Assembly (NCBI RefSeq): GCF_029360775.1
Contig: NZ_JARKMZ010000041.1
Location: forward strand, 46,439-110,438
Origin: Daejeonella sp. H1SJ63
GTDB taxonomy: Bacteria; Bacteroidota; Bacteroidia; Sphingobacteriales; Sphingobacteriaceae
Reading direction: 5' to 3'
Length of the DNA: 64,000 nt
Shown: piece by piece, positions 52,002 through 60,820 of the stretch
Numbering within the stretch: position 1 is the stretch's first letter
Layout of the letters: each line of letters opens with the position of its first letter
Made by a program: the position numbers and the translations under genes
Notes under the pieces: generated by a model
Databases searched by the model: none
Seen by the model: only the letters and a program-made list of their open reading frames with translations
Told to the model about the DNA's origin: nothing

Positions 52002-53747
52002 TTACCATCCTTTATTCTGAATTAAAGCAGGGTTTAATAAGATCTCATTCGCTGGTATTGGGTATAAGTAATGTTTCTCTTCATATGACTTAGGTGTATT
52101 GCTAAGCCATATAAGGTTCCCTTTATTTCCCTGCGATAACTTTGATGAGTTATTATCGAGTACAAAATAAGTAACCCCGCTAACCCGGATTGCCGGTACT
52201 TTATCTACGAAGCTGACATCGGGTTTACCATCCTCATTTAAATCAAGAAGCTGATCTTTGCCCGGTACATAAATACCTTCATATACTTTTTCGAGTAGTT
52301 TACCGGCTTTCCAGCGACGCAGATCATCGTAACGAATACCTTCAGATACCAATTCAATTCCTCTTTCTCTCCTGATCTCCAGCAAAGCTGCATTGCTTAT
52401 ACCTGTGAAAAATTGTGATTGTAAATATAAATCAGGACTTACAGGCATCGCTGTACCGGTAATTCCGGCACGATTTCTAAGTGCTCCGACTGTAAGGTTC
52501 CAGTCGGCCGCAGTTAGGGTTCCCAGCTCTGCTTTTGCTTCGGCATAATTAAGCAGTACCTCTGCATATCTTATGATTGGAATTGAATTATAACTTTCTG
52601 TTCTTGTATCAAAGTACTTATCATCCATAGAAAATTTCTGGATCTGATAGCCCGAGTAGGTTACTGTAAAATCAGGTGGGGCAGGAGATCCGTCGGTTCT
52701 TTTATAACTCCCCATTCTGATTGTTTGCTGTAATCTTTTATCTCTGTTTTTTACTTCATTCTGGAATTCCATTGTGCTGTAACCCGGAACATCAGTAAAT
52801 CTGCTGCCGTCTGAATTAAGGTAGGTATTAATGAATTTTTTATCCAGACCTAAACGTGCTCCCAAAGTTGCGCTGTTGAACCACCATGCGGCATTGTGCC
52901 ATTTCTTTAATGCGTTATTGTAAACAGCGGCCAATAAAACTTCGTTTGATACAGGGTTTTCACTTATGAACAGTGCCCGGTAATCAGTATTTGGATTACC
53001 GGTATTATGTAACTTGTATTGTCCGCTTTTGATCAGCAAGTCTGATGCATTTGCAGCTTCCTGTAACCACTTATCAGCAGAAGATGTTAATGCAGCTTCA
53101 GGATGATACTTTCTATACGTACCTTCAAAAAGGCATATTCTTGATTTTAATGCAAGAGCTACCCATTTAGTGATTCGTGTGCTTGAATTGTCCTTGGTGC
53201 TGTAGATATTATCGCTTGCAAAATCAATATCAGCCAGAACCGAGTCCATCACAACACTGCGGGAATCACGACCTTTATACATATCCTTATCATCTACATT
53301 CAGCGTATGCCCATACCATGGCACATCACCAAATTGTTTAACCTTTTGATAGTAGAAATAGGCCCTGAAAAATCTGGCAATACCTGCATAATGGTTTCGT
53401 GCTTTTAGCGGAATTGCAGGGTTATTGTAATTTTCAAGAAAATAATTAATGTTTCTCAGATCACCCCAGCTCCATCCTGTTGCATCCTGACTGCTTAACC
53501 TGCCTCCGATATAGTTGGGTACTGCATTGGGTACCGTGATATCCGACATAACATCTCCCTGATAGATGCTCGGCCCATCGGGCAGCATCTGAGCATAAAA
53601 GGAATTAACATATAGCTGAAGATTGTTTTCATTTGCAAAAGCCTGTTCCGGGGTAAGTTTATCAATGGGTTTCAGGTCGAGGTATTTTTCGCAGGATGTA
53701 AAAGTAAATGCTGCGATTATCAGTAAAGGAATAAATATTTTATACAT
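52002..53747 (-). CDS. SusD/RagB-family nutrient-binding outer-membrane lipoprotein
   Basis: 581 residues. The lipobox FTFTSC (Cys19) is followed at once by the SusD opener EKYLDLKPIDKLTPEQAF. Helical TPR-like regions and the family phrases ARFFRAYFYYQKVKQFGDVPW, PIIRYAEVLLNYAEAKAEL, LRNRAGI and EIRRERGIELVSEGIRYDDLRRW complete the signature. It caps the SusC transporter on the cell surface and binds its nutrient. It is 33 bases downstream of the SusC gene. No glycosidase, peptidase, sigma factor or FecR gene is adjacent, so the substrate cannot be inferred. Confidence 0.94.
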   Translation of the reverse strand: MYKIFIPLLIIAAFTFTSCEKYLDLKPIDKLTPEQAFANENNLQLYVNSFYAQMLPDGPSIYQGDVMSDITVPNAVPNYIGGRLSSQDATGWSWGDLRNINYFLENYNNPAIPLKARNHYAGIARFFRAYFYYQKVKQFGDVPWYGHTLNVDDKDMYKGRDSRSVVMDSVLADIDFASDNIYSTKDNSSTRITKWVALALKSRICLFEGTYRKYHPEAALTSSADKWLQEAANASDLLIKSGQYKLHNTGNPNTDYRALFISENPVSNEVLLAAVYNNALKKWHNAAWWFNSATLGARLGLDKKFINTYLNSDGSRFTDVPGYSTMEFQNEVKNRDKRLQQTIRMGSYKRTDGSPAPPDFTVTYSGYQIQKFSMDDKYFDTRTESYNSIPIIRYAEVLLNYAEAKAELGTLTAADWNLTVGALRNRAGITGTAMPVSPDLYLQSQFFTGISNAALLEIRRERGIELVSEGIRYDDLRRWKAGKLLEKVYEGIYVPGKDQLLDLNEDGKPDVSFVDKVPAIRVSGVTYFVLDNNSSKLSQGNKGNLIWLSNTPKSYEEKHYLYPIPANEILLNPALIQNKGW

Positions 53748-53780
53748 GTTCTTGTATTTTAATGATTTATAAAATGTTAG

Positions 53781-56700
53781 TTAGATTCCCAGGTTGATCC
53801 CCAGAGTAAAACTTTTTTGCATTGGATATGAAAATCCGTCACCTCCACCCGCATTAATCTCAGGATCGGAACCTTCAATAACTTCAGGGTCGAAGTTTTT
53901 AGTAACCTTAAACATCCTGGAGTAGGTCCACAGGTTCTGACCTGTTATATATGCTCTTAATGAAGATATTTTCAGTTTTTTTAAGACGGGCGATGGCAAT
54001 GAATATCCGACCGTCAGGTTCTTCAGACGGATATAACTTGCATCCTGAAGATATCGGGTCTGTTTAACGGCCAGTTCTCTTGTTCCCGACAATGCAGTAT
54101 ATCCTCTGTAGCGTGGGAAGTAGGCATTAGGGTCAGGGTTCTCCGGAGTCCAGCGGTTCAGATTGAAAGCAGGTAAAAAGCTATAAGGCCGGTTTGATTG
54201 TCCCCAGAAAAATGCTGCTTCTGTTGATGGATACCAGTCTCTTTTGCCAATTCCCTGGAAAAAGAATGAAAGCGAAAAGTTTTTCCAGCCAAGATCTCCT
54301 GTAATACCATAGGGGAATCTGATAGAGGAATTACCAATGATCGACTGATCTCCCGGATCATCTAACGTGTTTTTGCCGTTATTTACTTTTCCGTCATTAT
54401 TCAAATCCCTGAATTTTATATCACCAGGAAGCAATTTATTGGCGTTTGATACCACGAAATAACTCTGATTTGCATGTGTTGCTATGTCCTGGGCAGATTC
54501 AAAAAAGCCTTCAGTCTGGAAACCCCAAATATCCCCAAGTCGCTGATTTTCATAATAAGATGAAAGCAGATTATTCGGGTTGTAAAACTTGGTAATTTTG
54601 GAGATATTATCAGCAAGCGTAAATCGTATGCTATAGCTCAGTGGATTATTAGTCCCGATTCTGTCAGACCAGGTAGCAGAAAATTCCCAGCCTTTTGTTA
54701 GCAGATCAGCAAAATTTCCTTTTGGTACCGCTGAGCCGAATACAGCCGGCAATGGCTGTCCGCTTGTGATCATATCTGTTGTTTTTCTCTGATACCAATC
54801 AAAAGTGGTTGTAAACCTGTTGTTTAATAGTCCAAGATCAGCTCCTATATCAAGCGTTGTAGATTTTTCCCAGGTAAGTCCATTAGGCAGGACTGCCGGT
54901 TTTTGTATATAGTTAGGGAAAACTCCGTTAGAGATTACATTTGATAATGCCGGTGATATGGTTTCCATAAAGCTGTATGGAGCAATATTTCCGTTTCCTA
55001 ATGAACCATAAGAAGCCCTGATTTTTAAATTATCCAGCCAGTTTTTGCTGCCCTGAAGGAATTTTTCTTCAGATAGTATCCATCCGGCTGAAGCGGATGG
55101 GAAAAAGCCAAATGCCTGGTTTTTAGGAAATTTTGAAGATCCGTCGTACCGTCCATTGAGCTCAAGTAAGTATTTATTTTTAAAGGAGTAATTTGTACGG
55201 TAGAATATACCTGCAGTTGCCCACTCTTCACCTCCTCCGTTTACTCTGTAGTTCAGTCCGGTGGCAAGATTAAAATCTACCAGATCGTCAACAAGTAAAC
55301 CGTCTCTTTGAGTAAATCTGTTTCTTAGCTGATCATATTCCAGGTTTCCTCCGGCTAAGAATTTCACATTATGATTACCCAAAGGCAGTGAGTACTCTCC
55401 ATACAAGTTTGAAACATAATAATTTCTGGCTGAAGTGTTTTCCGATAAATAGTTTAGTCCTGAAGTGATCATTTCGCCAGGTTTTATGCTATATGGTACA
55501 GGGAAAAACTTCCTTTCATCACTGTTGTCGGTTTTTAGATAAGAGAAGTCTCCTTTGATACTCAGCCTGTTCTTAATAGGATTTGCTTCAAAACCAATTG
55601 TATTTCTGTTAAAACTTCCTTTAGCAGCTGATTTACTTTTCCCATAATAAAAGTCGCCTATTGAATATGCACCTACAATAGACATTGTTCCATCGGGATT
55701 TAGCATCGGGGAAACGGGAAATGCTGTTACAGCCATCATTCTCCAAACAGCATTAAGTCCTCCAACCGAAGTCAATGGATAGGTATATTTATCATTTGAA
55801 AAATCAGAGTTAGTATTTAAACTAAGCCAGTCATTTATCTTTATATTACCTTTTACTCTGAAATTATACTTATTGAAATCGTCGGAGTTATATCTGAAAA
55901 TTCCTTCCTGCGTATAATATCTTCCCGACACCATAAAGTTGATCTTTTCAGTTCCACCCCCAATACTCAGAGAGTGTTCCATTGATCCGTTATTATCCTT
56001 GTATAATTCCCTGAACCAGTCAGTACTGCCATAATATTGATAATTGCCATTTACAGGATTAATAGAAATCCTGGGAAGCGAAGGATTTTCGGAACGTGCC
56101 TTAAGAGAGTCGAGATCTGAAAGGGAAAAGGGTAATTGTGAGTTTATGCTTTGCGGATGTGACAGGTAATCATTCCATGAGTTAAATGATTCATCAAAGT
56201 TTTTTGCCCAGATATAGCCGTCAGAAATAAGATCCGGAGTTGTGGTTCTCTGATTTAGAGAATAGTTTGTACTGTAATTAACTTGTATTTTATCTTTATT
56301 CGGATTTTTTGTTGTAATCAGCACTACCCCAAATGCTCCTCTGGCTCCATAGATGGCTGCAGATGATGCATCTTTAAGTACAGAAATGCTCTCAATATCA
56401 TTTGGATTCAATGTGTTCGGATCTCCGGGTACTCCGTCGACCAATACAAGGGCACTTCCCCCGGATCCGATAGAAGTTATTCCACGTATGTTATAGGTTG
56501 CACCGCGGGTAGGTTTTCCGTCTGTCATTTTTATATTGAGATTCGGGATTACACCCTGCAAACCCCGGGTAATATTGGTTAATGGACGGCTTTCAAAATA
56601 TTTGCTTCCAATCTGATCAACAGCTCCCGTTAAATTTGCTTTCTTCTGAGTACCGTAGCCAACAACGATAACCTCATTTAATGCTTCGGAATCAGTTTTT

Positions 56701-56996
56701 AGCAGAATTCGTAACGAGGTTTGTGCTTGAATTAATACTTCCTGAGATTCAAACCCAATGAAGCGAAAAACAAGTGTCTGCCCACTATTGGCCTTAATGC
56801 TAAAGTTTCCTTCGCTATTGGTAGTTGTACCGGTTGCACTGCCTTTAACCAAAACAGTTACACCGGGCAGCGGGATTTGCTGATCATCCGTAACTATTCC
56901 GGATACGATTCCCTGCCCGAGTACATGGCTCGAAAATACTAGCACTGAGAGAAATATTAACAGTGCAGTTTTGAAAAATGTGTAAAGAACATTCAT
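53781..56996 (-). CDS. SusC/RagA-family TonB-linked outer-membrane transporter
   Basis: About 1071 residues from the ATG at 56996, which directly precedes the signal peptide (MNVLYTFFKTALLIFLSVLVFSS). The open frame runs 15 codons further upstream without support. After cleavage (HVLGQG) comes the carboxypeptidase-like CNA domain (VSGIVTDDQQIPLPGVTVLVKGSATGTTTNSEGNFSI) and a TonB box-like segment. The plug follows (EVIVVGYGTQKKANLTGAVDQI, DVESISVLKDASSAAIYGARGAFGVVLITTK), then the 22-stranded barrel. With SusD it forms a pedal-bin importer. No clear -7 box was found; TACTATTG with one mismatch lies about 45 bases before the ATG. Confidence 0.95.
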   Translation of the reverse strand: MNVLYTFFKTALLIFLSVLVFSSHVLGQGIVSGIVTDDQQIPLPGVTVLVKGSATGTTTNSEGNFSIKANSGQTLVFRFIGFESQEVLIQAQTSLRILLKTDSEALNEVIVVGYGTQKKANLTGAVDQIGSKYFESRPLTNITRGLQGVIPNLNIKMTDGKPTRGATYNIRGITSIGSGGSALVLVDGVPGDPNTLNPNDIESISVLKDASSAAIYGARGAFGVVLITTKNPNKDKIQVNYSTNYSLNQRTTTPDLISDGYIWAKNFDESFNSWNDYLSHPQSINSQLPFSLSDLDSLKARSENPSLPRISINPVNGNYQYYGSTDWFRELYKDNNGSMEHSLSIGGGTEKINFMVSGRYYTQEGIFRYNSDDFNKYNFRVKGNIKINDWLSLNTNSDFSNDKYTYPLTSVGGLNAVWRMMAVTAFPVSPMLNPDGTMSIVGAYSIGDFYYGKSKSAAKGSFNRNTIGFEANPIKNRLSIKGDFSYLKTDNSDERKFFPVPYSIKPGEMITSGLNYLSENTSARNYYVSNLYGEYSLPLGNHNVKFLAGGNLEYDQLRNRFTQRDGLLVDDLVDFNLATGLNYRVNGGGEEWATAGIFYRTNYSFKNKYLLELNGRYDGSSKFPKNQAFGFFPSASAGWILSEEKFLQGSKNWLDNLKIRASYGSLGNGNIAPYSFMETISPALSNVISNGVFPNYIQKPAVLPNGLTWEKSTTLDIGADLGLLNNRFTTTFDWYQRKTTDMITSGQPLPAVFGSAVPKGNFADLLTKGWEFSATWSDRIGTNNPLSYSIRFTLADNISKITKFYNPNNLLSSYYENQRLGDIWGFQTEGFFESAQDIATHANQSYFVVSNANKLLPGDIKFRDLNNDGKVNNGKNTLDDPGDQSIIGNSSIRFPYGITGDLGWKNFSLSFFFQGIGKRDWYPSTEAAFFWGQSNRPYSFLPAFNLNRWTPENPDPNAYFPRYRGYTALSGTRELAVKQTRYLQDASYIRLKNLTVGYSLPSPVLKKLKISSLRAYITGQNLWTYSRMFKVTKNFDPEVIEGSDPEINAGGGDGFSYPMQKSFTLGINLGI

Positions 56997-57317
56997 TTTT
57001 TTGTTTTCTTTTAAGTATTTAAATGGGTGATAAATTTTCACAATAGTATAACCCGCATGTTTATAAATCAGGCTTTATCTATTATCATATAATTAAAAAA
57101 ATGAGAATATAAGGTTAAGGGTTAAGGTTGGGATAATACAGGGAGCGAAGGTCTTACGGTCAGTAAGATTGTTTACTGAAGGATAGATTTAACTGAGTAT
57201 TTCAAAAAAATCGAGGTGTTGATCTGCTGCGACAGGATTTTGTAACTTGGCCCGGATTGGCCAAAAAATGCCGGGGAAAATGATTTCAGTAAGCTTTTGT
57301 TTGAATCAGGACAGGGC
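56997..57317. other. Intergenic region upstream of SusC and downstream of the HsdR_N gene
   Basis: About 320 bases without a gene. It contains a short near-tandem run of AAGGTTA-like heptamers (57111-57132), an inverted repeat TTGGCC/GGCCAA at 57247-57264, and AT-rich DNA that must hold the SusC promoter. None of the repeats has a T-run that would make it a convincing terminator. Confidence 0.4.
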
Positions 57318-57878
57318 TTATTGGCTATCTGGGTTTAGATGTCCATATTCCGGTAGTTCTTCAACAAACCTGTAAATCTCTTTCTCAAAATCAATCTCAC
57401 AACAATAGTGCTGTATCCCATTGCTAACCAGCAGCCATTGGACCCGGTGAACAAAATTATACCGGGCTATCTGGTCAAATGTATCCTGGCTTATTTTTAC
57501 AGAAGGTGCTTTACATTCAACCAGTAATACTTTTTGCCCTGTATTATTAAAAATAAGGATGTCTGAACGCTTCTGTCTGCTGTTTAATTTGAGTCCTCCT
57601 TCGAGCTGAATAAGTGATTTCGGATACTTTTTCTCATGAATCAGAAAGTGTACAAGATGTTGTCTGACCCATTCTTCGGGGGTAAGTACGAGAAATTTTT
57701 TACGGATATCGTCGAAGATATAGGTGCCCTTATCGTCCTGTTTTATCCTCAGAGGATATTGGGGGAGGTTTAATGGCGTGGGCTCGAACATGGCTGTAAA
57801 TTTCACAAAATCCTTTAAATCTTTGTACTCCTGATTGTTTAATTTTTTATCGTGGTATTGAGCCTCAAAAGATTGCAT
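57318..57878 (-). CDS. Stand-alone HsdR_N-type (PD-(D/E)xK) domain protein
   Basis: 186 residues. The core matches the type I restriction HsdR N-terminal domain: VRQHLVHFLIHEKKYPKSLIQLEGGL, then RSDILIFNNTGQKVLLVECKAPSVKISQDTFDQIARYN. The catalytic-type Asp and the ECK triad are all intact. There is no helicase, HsdS or HsdM gene nearby, so this is not a restriction system. Stand-alone proteins of this kind are common beside holA in Bacteroidota, as here (divergent, 22 bases apart). A nuclease or nucleic-acid-binding role is possible but unproven. Confidence 0.82.
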   Translation of the reverse strand: MQSFEAQYHDKKLNNQEYKDLKDFVKFTAMFEPTPLNLPQYPLRIKQDDKGTYIFDDIRKKFLVLTPEEWVRQHLVHFLIHEKKYPKSLIQLEGGLKLNSRQKRSDILIFNNTGQKVLLVECKAPSVKISQDTFDQIARYNFVHRVQWLLVSNGIQHYCCEIDFEKEIYRFVEELPEYGHLNPDSQ

Positions 57879-57900
57879 TAATTTGTAATTTCGGCCAGAG

Positions 57901-58932
57901 ATGACTGTCAGCGATATTCTAAAAGATTTGAAAGCCCGGAAATTTAAACCGGTTTATCTTCTTCATGGAGAAGAATCCTATTATATTGATAAGATCAGTG
58001 ATTATATCGAACACCATGTGCTCAGTGAGGCTGAAAAGGGCTTTAACCAGACCGTTTTATATGGGAAGGATTCTGATGTTATCGGTATTCTTAATGCTGC
58101 CAAACGTTATCCCATGATGAGTGATTATCAGGTAGTGCTGGTTAAAGAGGCTCAGGAACTGAAGTGGGGTAAGGAGGGAGATGATGATAAAAAGTCAGGA
58201 GATCCGATGCTTTCTTATCTCGATAATCCATTGTCGAGTACCATTCTGGTGTTTTGCTACCGTCACGGGAAGTTTGATAAACGTAAAAAGGTTTATAAGG
58301 CTATAGAGAAAAAGGGACTTGTTTTTGAGTCGGTTCCTATTCATGAAACGAAAGTGGCCGGATGGATCGAGAGTTTTGCCGGAGAAAAGGGGTATAAAAT
58401 TCAGCCTCAGGCTGCTGCATTGATGGCCGAATATCTCGGCAGCGATTTGTCAAAAGTTTCGAATGAAATGGAAAAGCTGATGCTGAATGTAAAACCGGGG
58501 CATCTGATCAATACCACTGATATTCAGAACAATATAGGCATTAGTAAAGATTTTAATGTTTTTGAACTGCAGAATGCCATTGCAAAGCGGGATGCGTATA
58601 AAGTAAATCAGATTATTAATTATTTTGCCGATAATCCGAAAAATAACCCGATACCGTTGATCCTGGGTGCATTAAATTCATACTTTACTAAAATTTTGAA
58701 ATACCATTATGCGAGCGATCGTTCTCCGCAGGGGCTTGCCCGTGAATTAGGTGTAGCGCCTTTTTTTGTAAAGGATTATGAAACAGCAGGCAGGAACTAT
58801 GGTAAGGAGAAGGTTTTCAGAGTGATCAGCTATCTGAGGGAGTGTGATCTGAAAACCAAGGGTGTTGATGCCAGTGGAAATACTGAACAGGGGGAGCTGA
58901 TGAAAGAACTGATGTTTAAGATCATTCACTGA
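57901..58932 (+). CDS. holA: DNA polymerase III subunit delta
   Basis: 343 residues. The clamp-loader delta subunit shows the opener KPVYLLHGEESYYIDKISDYIEHHVL, the delta-domain signature LVKEAQEL, the region STILVFCYRH, and the C-terminal collar domain. The latter has NPIPLILGALNSYFTKILKYHY and the LARELGVAPFFVKDYETAGRNY helices. It opens the beta clamp during loading. The N-terminal Walker-like site is degenerate, as expected for delta. The 3' end overlaps the convergent lipoprotein gene by 11 bases. Confidence 0.94.
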   Translation: MTVSDILKDLKARKFKPVYLLHGEESYYIDKISDYIEHHVLSEAEKGFNQTVLYGKDSDVIGILNAAKRYPMMSDYQVVLVKEAQELKWGKEGDDDKKSGDPMLSYLDNPLSSTILVFCYRHGKFDKRKKVYKAIEKKGLVFESVPIHETKVAGWIESFAGEKGYKIQPQAAALMAEYLGSDLSKVSNEMEKLMLNVKPGHLINTTDIQNNIGISKDFNVFELQNAIAKRDAYKVNQIINYFADNPKNNPIPLILGALNSYFTKILKYHYASDRSPQGLARELGVAPFFVKDYETAGRNYGKEKVFRVISYLRECDLKTKGVDASGNTEQGELMKELMFKIIH

Positions 58933-59848
58933 TTTTCTTTCCGATCACATGCAGATTAACTACGCTTGCATGAGGAAATCCAAGTGTATTTCCGGGTGTA
59001 ACTTCCAATAAATTTCTGAGATAAACATCGATAATTCCCTGTGCAACTTTGGTTTTTGTTTCCAGGAATTCGGGTTCTACGGGTACCAGAAATTTTTTGA
59101 AATGCATTTTACCGGTATGATCCACTCTTGCTTCAAATGAATACTGGAAATCGTTATAAGCTTTGCTGATGTTGATTTTGTATTCAGGATACAGATATTC
59201 CTCAGAGCGGTTTACAAAACCCAGATAGGGATCAAGAGCCGGTTTGATCTTTTCAACCCTTAAAATTTTGCTTTTGCTTTTAAAAACAACGGGATTACGG
59301 GCAGCAAAGGCGCTGTCGGGGTGGCTGTTTGCCTGTATTGCACGGTATTTAATGAACAGACTATCTTCCTTTGATGGAGCCTTTAGCTTCTCAGCAGTAG
59401 TTTTAAGCACATTTTTAATATAGTCATCTGAATAAAGTGTCATAGTAATATTCGAAAGATCTTCCATTACTACCCTCGATTCCAGCTCCATCACCTGAAA
59501 AATCAGACTGTCTTTACTTACATGTTTAACTCTGATCCATTCGCGGGCAAACTGGAAAAGTGCTTTATGACTGTGGAATATGCGGTAGGTCATGTATTGT
59601 TTCTTCTCCGGACTGTAGATTCTTACCGAATCATCGGCATTGAAATAAAGATTCCATTCCGGTTCCAGTTGAAATCCCTGATCAGTGAATGAAAGTCCGT
59701 TGTTGAAGCGGCGTTTTATCTCTGTGTATTTAATTCCTTTAATTGCGGTAAATGCAGGTACGGGTTCTTCAGCCATTTTGCTGATATGACCGCAGGATAC
59801 AAACACTTGTGAAAGGAAAAGAAACAGCGCAAAAGGGTATAATTTCAT
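58922..59848 (-). CDS. Lipoprotein of unknown function
   Basis: 308 residues. A signal ending in FVSC (Cys19) gives a lipobox. The mature protein is mixed alpha/beta with many charged residues (YTEIKRRFNNGLSFTDQGFQLEPEWNLYFNADDSVRIYSPEKKQYMTYRIFHSHKALFQFAREW). I recognise no family. It is 45 bases downstream of the esterase-like gene on the same strand, so it may be the last gene of an acylase-esterase-lipoprotein unit. The shared strand and spacing, not homology, support this. Its 3' end overlaps holA by 11 bases. Confidence 0.65.
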   Translation of the reverse strand: MKLYPFALFLFLSQVFVSCGHISKMAEEPVPAFTAIKGIKYTEIKRRFNNGLSFTDQGFQLEPEWNLYFNADDSVRIYSPEKKQYMTYRIFHSHKALFQFAREWIRVKHVSKDSLIFQVMELESRVVMEDLSNITMTLYSDDYIKNVLKTTAEKLKAPSKEDSLFIKYRAIQANSHPDSAFAARNPVVFKSKSKILRVEKIKPALDPYLGFVNRSEEYLYPEYKINISKAYNDFQYSFEARVDHTGKMHFKKFLVPVEPEFLETKTKVAQGIIDVYLRNLLEVTPGNTLGFPHASVVNLHVIGKKISE

Positions 59849-59893
59849 CGGGCCTGAAATTATAAAAAATATTGAGATGTATGGATTGCAGAT

Positions 59894-60814
59894 TTAAAGC
59901 ATATTGATTGAATTCAGCCAGTTTTTTAAGTTATCCATCCATTTATCGGCAATGGTTTTGTTATTCATGCCAAAGCCATGCCCTCCGTGGGGATATATGA
60001 TCAGACTGCTGTAAATTTTATGCTTCAAAAGTGATTCGTAATAGCTGATGCTGTTTGCTACCGGAACAGAAGCATCATCACCGGCATGTACCAGAAAGGC
60101 CGGCGGACTTTGAGCTGTTGTATTCAGTTCATTGGAATATCTTTCCAGTTTCTGTGGGGCGGGATCAGATCCAAGTAAATTCGTTTGACTGCCCTTATGC
60201 CTTAATCCATCCATAAAACTGATTACAGGATAAATCAGAATGGAGAAATCAGGTCGGAGGGAGGTTTGCTTTGGATTTTCGATCAGCTTTTCTTCGTAGC
60301 GGGTAGATGCGCTGGCTGCCAGATGGCCTCCGGCAGAGAAACCCATGATCCCGATTTTTGAAGCATCAATATTCCATTTTTCGGCATTCTCGCGCACTAT
60401 CTGTATCGCTCTTTGTGCATCCTGCAGCGGACCGATTGATTTATCTGGCATAGTTGAATCGTCAGGGATACGGTACTTCAGGACAAATGCAGTAATCCCC
60501 ATTTTATTCAATTCTCTGGCTACATCCGCCCCTTCATGTGAGGCAGCGAGGATTTTATAACCGCCACCCGGGCAAATGATCACTGCGGAACTTTTCCCTG
60601 AAGACTTTTCGGCTTTGTAAATACTCAGACCAGGTACAGACACTTCGCTGATACGTAAAACTCCGTCTGCTCCCAGCTCAGACTTCTCTTTATTGACAAC
60701 AGATTTGCTATTAGGGATTTCGCCTGTATAAAGCGGTATGATCTCTTGTGCATTCACAGTATTTGTGTTAAACAGGATAATTGAACAGAGGATTGTCTTA
60801 AAAATTCTTTTCAT
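59894..60814 (-). CDS. Exported alpha/beta-hydrolase, esterase-like
   Basis: 306 residues with a signal peptide (about 1-22). The alpha/beta-hydrolase fold has the oxyanion-side motif IICPGGGYKILAASHEG, the nucleophile elbow GIMGFSAGGHLAAS with Ser160, the acid HAGDDASVPV with Asp247, and the catalytic His in YPHGGHGFGM (about His279). It resembles bacterial carbohydrate/acetyl esterases. It starts 6 bases after the stop of the penicillin-acylase-family gene, so the two are almost certainly co-transcribed. The substrate is unknown. Confidence 0.85.
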   Translation of the reverse strand: MKRIFKTILCSIILFNTNTVNAQEIIPLYTGEIPNSKSVVNKEKSELGADGVLRISEVSVPGLSIYKAEKSSGKSSAVIICPGGGYKILAASHEGADVARELNKMGITAFVLKYRIPDDSTMPDKSIGPLQDAQRAIQIVRENAEKWNIDASKIGIMGFSAGGHLAASASTRYEEKLIENPKQTSLRPDFSILIYPVISFMDGLRHKGSQTNLLGSDPAPQKLERYSNELNTTAQSPPAFLVHAGDDASVPVANSISYYESLLKHKIYSSLIIYPHGGHGFGMNNKTIADKWMDNLKNWLNSINML

Positions 60815-60820
60815 AATTTT

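Noticed and set aside
56997..57041. 15-codon upstream extension of SusC
   Set aside because: It would place a lysine-rich stretch before the signal peptide; the ATG at 56996 gives a normal signal sequence.
57111..57132. Telomere-like AAGGTTA tandem run
   Set aside because: Only three imperfect heptamers in AT-rich intergenic DNA; too short to call a repeat element.
57247..57264. TTGGCC/GGCCAA inverted repeat as a terminator of the HsdR_N gene
   Set aside because: No T-run follows on the minus strand and it is about 50 bases past the stop codon.
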